Assembly: GCF_020169515.1 (NCBI RefSeq)
Contig: NZ_JAHMHW010000013.1
Span: 87,791 to 151,790, forward strand
Direction: 5' to 3'
Source of the DNA: Paenibacillus vietnamensis
GTDB lineage: Bacteria > Bacillota > Bacilli > Paenibacillales > Paenibacillaceae
Length of the DNA: 64,000 nucleotides
In this document: one piece after another, positions 59,981 through 64,000 of the stretch
Layout: the number at the start of each line of letters is the position of its first letter
How positions within the stretch are numbered: the first letter of the stretch is position 1
The notes under the pieces: generated by a model
The model's input: the letters and a program-made list of their open reading frames with translations, nothing else
Database searches by the model: none
What the model was told of the DNA's origin: nothing
Position numbers and translations under genes: made by a program

Positions 59981-60436
59981 ATGGCAAACAACGTGCTGGG
60001 AACGCGAACGATCACGCAAATCGGTCTTTTGGTTAATGATATTGAAGAAACCTCGCAGGCGTATGCCGATTTTTTCGGCGTCGATAAGCCTGCCTGGTTC
60101 TGGACGGATACGGTAGATAAGGCTCAAACGGAGTATAACGGCGAGTCGACGGTTGCCCGCGCTAAACTGGCCTTCTTCGACATGGGCTCGCTGCAGCTGG
60201 AGCTGATCGAGCCGGATGAGCATCCTAGCACATGGAGGGAGCATCTTGACAGGCACGGGGAGGGCCCTCATCATATCGCTTTTGTGGTGGACGGCATGAA
60301 GGAGAAGGTGGCATTGATGGAGGACAGAGGCATGCCGCTTATCCAGAAAGGCGAATACACAGGCGGCCGTTATGCTTATATGGATACGTTCAAGCAGCTT
60401 AAGGTTATGCTGGAGCTGCTCGAAAACGATAAATAG
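59981..60436 (+). CDS. VOC (glyoxalase/methylmalonyl-CoA epimerase-like) family protein
   Basis: A 151-residue protein of two VOC beta-alpha-beta-beta-beta units. TQIGLLVNDIEE opens the first (Gln in the usual His position, as in some glyoxalases), LQLELIEP ends it; GPHHIAFVVDG starts the second and VMLELLEN ends it. The metal set would be Gln, Glu, His, Glu. AAGGAG fits the ATG at 59981. The SDR gene follows 34 bases later. Confidence 0.83.
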   Translation: MANNVLGTRTITQIGLLVNDIEETSQAYADFFGVDKPAWFWTDTVDKAQTEYNGESTVARAKLAFFDMGSLQLELIEPDEHPSTWREHLDRHGEGPHHIAFVVDGMKEKVALMEDRGMPLIQKGEYTGGRYAYMDTFKQLKVMLELLENDK

Positions 60437-60470
60437 CAGGGAATGATAACCGATAGGAGGAAGAGGAAGC

Positions 60471-61172
60471 ATGCTTATACTGATTACAGGGGCGAACCGC
60501 GGATTAGGGCTGGCACTGGCGGAGGAAGCCTGCTCGCGGGGGCATAAAGTTCTGGCGGGTGTAAGGGGACCCGGCTCGTCGGCGGACGGCCTGCAGCAGC
60601 TTGTGGAGCAATTTCCCGAACAGGTGACGGTTCTGCCGCTGGATGTCACCGACGAAAATTCGGTACGCTACGCTTATGAGCAAGCGTCAAGCCGGATCGG
60701 CAGCCTGGATGCGGTCATTAACAGCGCAGCGATACTGCGGGGACGCGACCAAAAGCTGGAGCAGCTGGATTTCGGACAAATGGAGGAAACGTTCCAAACG
60801 AATTTGTACGGTCCGATGGCCGTACTTAAACATTTCCTGCCGCTGCTGCGCAGGGGAGAACGGCAAAGCGTAATCAACATCAGCTCGGAGGCCGGAAGCT
60901 TCTCGGGCGCTTACGGCGGGGATTATTCGTATGCCCTATCCAAATCGGCGCTTAATATGTTCTCGGCGCAGCTTCGGCGTGAGCTTGCTCCGGCGGGCAT
61001 TCTCGTGCATGCCGTCCATCCGGGCTGGATCAAAACCGATATGGGCGGGGAGCGGGCGCCCGGCGACGCGCGCGAGTCGGCGAAGGGCATCCTCGATTTG
61101 ATCGAGAGAAAAACGGAAGCGCCTGCGGATGCGTTATTCATCGACCATAGAGGCAAAGCGATGAGTTTGTAA
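60471..61172 (+). CDS. Short-chain dehydrogenase/reductase
   Basis: A 233-residue SDR. TGANRGLG (residues 6-13), a variant NSAA motif, and an intact Ser/YALSK active site (Tyr and Lys). Unlike the SDR at 1380 it should be catalytically competent. Co-transcribed with the VOC gene. AGGAGG upstream. Substrate unknown. Confidence 0.9.
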   Translation: MLILITGANRGLGLALAEEACSRGHKVLAGVRGPGSSADGLQQLVEQFPEQVTVLPLDVTDENSVRYAYEQASSRIGSLDAVINSAAILRGRDQKLEQLDFGQMEETFQTNLYGPMAVLKHFLPLLRRGERQSVINISSEAGSFSGAYGGDYSYALSKSALNMFSAQLRRELAPAGILVHAVHPGWIKTDMGGERAPGDARESAKGILDLIERKTEAPADALFIDHRGKAMSL

Positions 61173-61188
61173 GTTAAGCGTGAAAAGT

Positions 61189-61234
61189 AAAGGACCTCAA
61201 TCTCCACTGAGAAGCGGAAGATGAGGTCCTTTTT
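61189..61234 (+). terminator. Terminator of the VOC-SDR unit
   Basis: AAAGGACCTCA pairs with TGAGGTCCTTT across a 22-base loop; TTTTT follows. Confidence 0.85.
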
Positions 61235-61296
61235 GGTAGGTAAATTTTTTCTAAGAAGAGAGGTAAAACTGACAATTGATCTTTTGAGCTAGTCCC

Positions 61297-62535
61297 TTAC
61301 TTGTCGTTGTTGCCTTGATTTTTATCGGAATTCCCTTTATTTTGAGAATTCTTTTTTTCACCGGCAGACGGATGAACCTTTTCGGTTTTTTCAGTCTTTT
61401 CTTTTTCATTCTTTTCTTTTTCAGTCTTTTCCTTATTAACGTGCTGCTCAGCTTTTTCCGGCTTTGTATTTTTAGTTAATTCTTTTGCTGCTTTCTTTTC
61501 TGCACGGTCAGAAGCGCCTGCTTGAACGGCTTTAGCTTCATCCTCGTCCGAGCTTACATCGGATGTCGGAGCCGGTTGAACAACCGGATCAGCGGTCTCG
61601 ACTGCTTCAGTAGTCTCAGCTTGCTCAGTCTGCTCAGTTGTCTCAGAAGCCGTAGCCTCGTCGGTTGGAGCCGGCGATTCTGTTTTCTTCTCGGCTTTTT
61701 TCTCCAGCTTGGCAAGCTTCTTCTCCAAATGGCCGAACGCTTTAATAATATTTTTCAAAAGAGACTGTTGGGCTTGCGGATTTTTCTTATTCTCAAGAGC
61801 GGCAGTCAGAGCAATAATATTGTGCTGCAGATCGGATTTTACCGTTAGATCAGCATCCTGCTCCTCTTTCTCATCCTCCACCTTGGAGTCGTCTGCAGCC
61901 TTCTCATCCTCCACCTTGGAGTCGTCCGCAGCTTTCTCATCCTCTACCGCAGAGTCGTCTGCAGCCTTCTCATCCTCTACCGCAGAGTCGTCTGCAGCCT
62001 TCTCATCCTCGACCGTAGTGTCGTCCGCAGCCTTCTCATACTCCACCTTAGAGTCGTCTGCAGCGATTTTTAACGCCTGCTGCTGATTTTCCAAAGACTT
62101 CTGAAGAAGCTCTTGCGCTTTTTCCGTTTCCCCGGCCTTGTACAGGGCGTTAGCTTCCGACAAACGCTCTTGGGCGAATTCGGCATACAGCTTGGCCTCT
62201 TTAATATTGTCAGTCGTCACGAGCAGTCTAATATTTTCATAGATCGTTTTTATAAAATAGAAGAAGTCCCCTGGCAATAAGCTTGGTTCTTTCGTTTCCG
62301 TTTCAGTAACCTCTGAGCTCGCTGCTGCATCCGTTGCATCAGTCGTTGTTGTCTCCATTGCAGAAGTTGTTGCTGCATCCGTTACAGCAGTTGTTGTCGT
62401 CTCTTGTGTCGTTTCGAGTTTATTATCCGCAGAAACGAGTACGCTGCCTGTCGTACTGAATACAAGTGTTGTTAACAAAGCGCATTTCGTAAGCACGTTA
62501 AAGTGTTTTGTTTTCATAGAACCGTTTTGCTTCAT
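61297..62535 (-). CDS. Exported DUF5667 protein with 11-residue tandem repeats
   Basis: A 412-residue secreted or wall protein. A signal peptide (about 8-36) precedes a Thr-rich stretch and a DUF5667 segment (PGDFFYFIKTIYENIRLLV... through SEANALY, about 88-132), which is helical. Six copies of an AADDSxVEDEK unit follow (158-223), then Lys/Glu-rich disordered sequence to the end. Acidic and low-complexity. Start 62535 is preceded by AAGGCGGG. Function unknown; may be a cell-surface or biofilm protein. Confidence 0.8.
   Translation of the reverse strand: MKQNGSMKTKHFNVLTKCALLTTLVFSTTGSVLVSADNKLETTQETTTTAVTDAATTSAMETTTTDATDAAASSEVTETETKEPSLLPGDFFYFIKTIYENIRLLVTTDNIKEAKLYAEFAQERLSEANALYKAGETEKAQELLQKSLENQQQALKIAADDSKVEYEKAADDTTVEDEKAADDSAVEDEKAADDSAVEDEKAADDSKVEDEKAADDSKVEDEKEEQDADLTVKSDLQHNIIALTAALENKKNPQAQQSLLKNIIKAFGHLEKKLAKLEKKAEKKTESPAPTDEATASETTEQTEQAETTEAVETADPVVQPAPTSDVSSDEDEAKAVQAGASDRAEKKAAKELTKNTKPEKAEQHVNKEKTEKEKNEKEKTEKTEKVHPSAGEKKNSQNKGNSDKNQGNNDK
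61867..62064 (-). repeat. Six 33-base tandem repeats inside the DUF5667 gene
   Basis: 198 bases equal six 33-base units that encode the 11-residue repeats. Differences are few, mostly at the third and variable codons, indicating recent expansion. Confidence 0.9.
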
Positions 62536-62637
62536 CCTGATTCCCGCCTTTGTATGATTGTAGTAGCTGCAGCTGCACTAACACTATACGAGGGCGGGAA
62601 TTATTTTCAGGGGGTAATGAAGGATCTTTAATTCTGA

Positions 62638-62958
62638 CTAGCCTTGTTCCAGACGTTCTACGCGCCTGCGAAGGCGGTCGACTTCATTGGAAAGACGCTC
62701 TACTTGGCGCTCCAAACGCGTGACCCTGCGGTCTATATTATCCGGGCCAGGCGGCAGCGGCGGGGCAGGCGGGAACGGTGGACCAGGCGGACCAGGTGGA
62801 AACGGCGGCGGACCGGGTACAGGGATGTACAGCCTTAATCCGGCATATATGAAATTAGGATTGGTCAGGCCGTTCGCCTGCATGATCGCTTGCACGGTCG
62901 TTCCGAATCTCGATGCGATAGACCACAGCGTATCGCCGGGCTGCACGATATAATTCAT
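62638..62958 (-). CDS. LysM-domain protein with Pro-rich linker and coiled coil
   Basis: A 106-residue protein. LysM domain at 2-46 (YIVQPGDTLWSIASRFGTTV...), which binds peptidoglycan or spore-cortex-like glycans; a Pro/Gly linker (47-73); then a heptad-like Arg/Leu/Glu coiled coil (75-104). No signal peptide, so perhaps a spore protein like SafA or exported by other means. GGGAGG precedes the start at 62958. Confidence 0.85.
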   Translation of the reverse strand: MNYIVQPGDTLWSIASRFGTTVQAIMQANGLTNPNFIYAGLRLYIPVPGPPPFPPGPPGPPFPPAPPLPPGPDNIDRRVTRLERQVERLSNEVDRLRRRVERLEQG

Positions 62959-63064
62959 GAAATTTTCCTCCCAGTAAAAGAATCCTTTACCGAGATCAGT
63001 GTATGTGCTCTAGGCCTTTGTTGATTGAGACGAATGCCTAATTTACGAATGCGCCAAGGGAACG

Positions 63065-63084
63065 CCCGTTATTTCAATGACGGG
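63065..63084. repeat. Small hairpin near the presumed left end of the tnpB element
   Basis: CCCGT-ACGGG stem with a 10-base loop. IS200/IS605 ends carry hairpins, but the element's borders are not determined here. Confidence 0.3.
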
Positions 63085-63137
63085 ATGAGAGTGGCGACTT
63101 CTCGCTTGTTATCGAATATCTTAAAATGTTTAATCAC

Positions 63138-63166
63138 TTGAAATAAGAACATATGTTCGTTATAAT
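63138..63166 (+). promoter_or_regulatory. SOS-type promoter: LexA-like box in the spacer, ahead of tnpB
   Basis: TTGAAA (63138), 17-base spacer, TATAAT (63161). GAACATATGTTC (63147-63158) is a perfect palindrome matching the Bacillus LexA core GAACRNRYGTTY at every position and lies inside the spacer. Confidence 0.7.
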
Positions 63167-63210
63167 TGTATTGTACGATCTTATGTTTCAAATGAGGGAA
63201 GTGAGCGATA

Positions 63211-64000
63211 TTGTCGGTGATTAGCATTCTCGTTCGATTGAAAAATCCAAGCAAAAAGAAGAGAGCCGGGTGGCAAACGGATCAACAGCAATACGCACAG
63301 TGTATAAACTGGTGTGTGGAACGTATTCGAGAAGGAGAGAAACTTTCTTCGGCTAAAGTTCCGTTCCCCTTAAAGTCAGCCATTAAAAATGAGGCCATAC
63401 GCCGTGCGAACAAGGCCGTTTCAGACTTTAAAAAAGGGAGAAGCAGGCGTATTCCTGTTTTCAAATCTTCTCTCCCCCTTTCCATCAATAATCAAAACTG
63501 GGATACACGCCAAAATAATGATCGATGGTATATCGGCTTCACAAGCAATGCCGGCAAGGTCTATGTTCCAGTCGTTGAAAATGATATCGTTCGGACCTAC
63601 TTTCCATACTTTGAGAAACAAGATCGTAGAGATGTGAATCGCTCCTTCCGAGGCACCATGCAGCTTCTCCGAAAAGGCTCAGCCTGGTATGCAGCCATCC
63701 CTGTAGAGGTGTCTTGCGAGTGGCAGATAAGTGCGTATGAACCTCAAACGGAGATCGGAATCGATCTTGGACTAAAAGCAATCGCTGTAGTCAGTGAACC
63801 CCAGTCAGGCAAACGCCAATTCTTTTCCGGTAAACAAGTGGGTTATATACGTCGACATTTCCGTTCCCTGCGCCAGTCCTTAGGTAAGAAGAAGGCTCTG
63901 CGAGCCCTAAAGCGCATAGGTCAAAAGGAAAGACGATGGATGACCGACTACAACCGAAAATTAGCGAAGCAAATCGTACAGTTTTCTTTGGAATTTAACA
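63211..64000 (+). CDS. IS200/IS605-family TnpB (OrfB) RNA-guided nuclease, N-terminal part
   Basis: 263 codons visible, cut by the window end. TTG at 63211 (or GTG 63217) is the first usable start: the frame has a stop at 63202 and GAGGGA lies ahead. No ATG exists near the N-terminus. The sequence has an OrfB N-terminal region with a helical insertion, KAVSDFKKGRSRRIPVFKS, and GIDLGLKAIAVVSE, the RuvC-I motif with Asp185. TnpB proteins are RNA-guided DNases related to Cas12. The RuvC-II, zinc finger and guide RNA end would lie beyond the window. Confidence 0.88.
   Translation, partial: MSVISILVRLKNPSKKKRAGWQTDQQQYAQCINWCVERIREGEKLSSAKVPFPLKSAIKNEAIRRANKAVSDFKKGRSRRIPVFKSSLPLSINNQNWDTRQNNDRWYIGFTSNAGKVYVPVVENDIVRTYFPYFEKQDRRDVNRSFRGTMQLLRKGSAWYAAIPVEVSCEWQISAYEPQTEIGIDLGLKAIAVVSEPQSGKRQFFSGKQVGYIRRHFRSLRQSLGKKKALRALKRIGQKERRWMTDYNRKLAKQIVQFSLEFN

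Noticed and set aside
61867..62064. Array of 33-base repeats that could be taken for a CRISPR
   Set aside because: Units are directly adjacent with no spacers and encode an 11-residue repeat in frame.

Overview
The window looks like a chromosomal segment of a low-GC-branch Gram-positive endospore former, most likely Paenibacillaceae (Paenibacillus or a close relative). The pointers are strong Shine-Dalgarno sites and TTG/GTG/ATT starts, a T-box-controlled ilv-leu operon, SigI/RsgI, a Bacillus-type Fur, a ZagA-like zinc GTPase with Zur boxes, the mnmL-mnmM (ytqA-ytqB) pair, two orphan sporulation-type histidine kinases and a copper-amine-oxidase-fold HtrA protease. Most genes are housekeeping. 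No rRNA, tRNA or CRISPR array was recognised.

Layout. 1-9.1 kb: 3' end of a class A penicillin-binding protein, a small hypothetical gene with an SDR-like gene, fur, an MHYT-PAS-GGDEF-EAL gene split by an in-frame TAG, a CWC-type Cys-rich protein, a Cof-type HAD phosphatase, an S41 protease, a Fur-box-controlled DUF1450-like protein and a ferritin. 9.2-9.4 kb: a repeat-containing dyad element. 9.5-19.5 kb: UvrD-like helicase, GNAT, GPH transporter, an internally deleted glycosyltransferase, DUF1904, an RluD-type synthase, HtrA and a B12/radical-SAM protein. 19.5-26.3 kb: manA, mnmM, mnmL, trmB, PAP2 phosphatase and a family-2 glycosyltransferase. 26.3-27.8 kb: infC-rpmI-rplT with its attenuator leader. 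27.9-37.8 kb: a Gly/Cys-rich protein, GNAT, T-box-ilvB-ilvN-ilvC-leuA, an opposing MFS gene, leuB and a peroxiredoxin with a PerR box. 38-49.3 kb: a hypothetical gene, sigI-rsgI, an orphan kinase, leucyl aminopeptidase, an AlkD-like protein and sucA-sucB. 49.3-61.2 kb: LysR, thioesterase, a triple-PAS kinase, marR-MFS, AraC divergent from two Gfo/Idh oxidoreductases, zagA, and a VOC-SDR pair. 61.3-64 kb: a repeat-bearing DUF5667 protein, a LysM protein and the 5' part of an IS200/IS605-type tnpB.

Common threads. Metal and peroxide regulation recurs. fur carries a PerR-like box, the DUF1450-like gene a perfect 7-1-7 Fur box on its promoter, the peroxiredoxin a perfect PerR box, and the COG0523 GTPase two Zur boxes plus one inside the gene. 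Branched-chain amino acid synthesis is organised as in Bacillus, with leucine T-box control and structured RNA around ilvC, but leuB is separated from leuA by a convergent MFS gene. Two orphan kinases may feed Spo0A.

The most unusual signals are a LexA-like box inside a near-consensus promoter ahead of tnpB, the amber codon between GGDEF and EAL, an SDR without the YxxxK catalytic pair, a three-copy repeat at 9.2 kb, and a promoter with a TetR-like palindrome at 59.7 kb. All calls come from reading the sequence. No database search was run.
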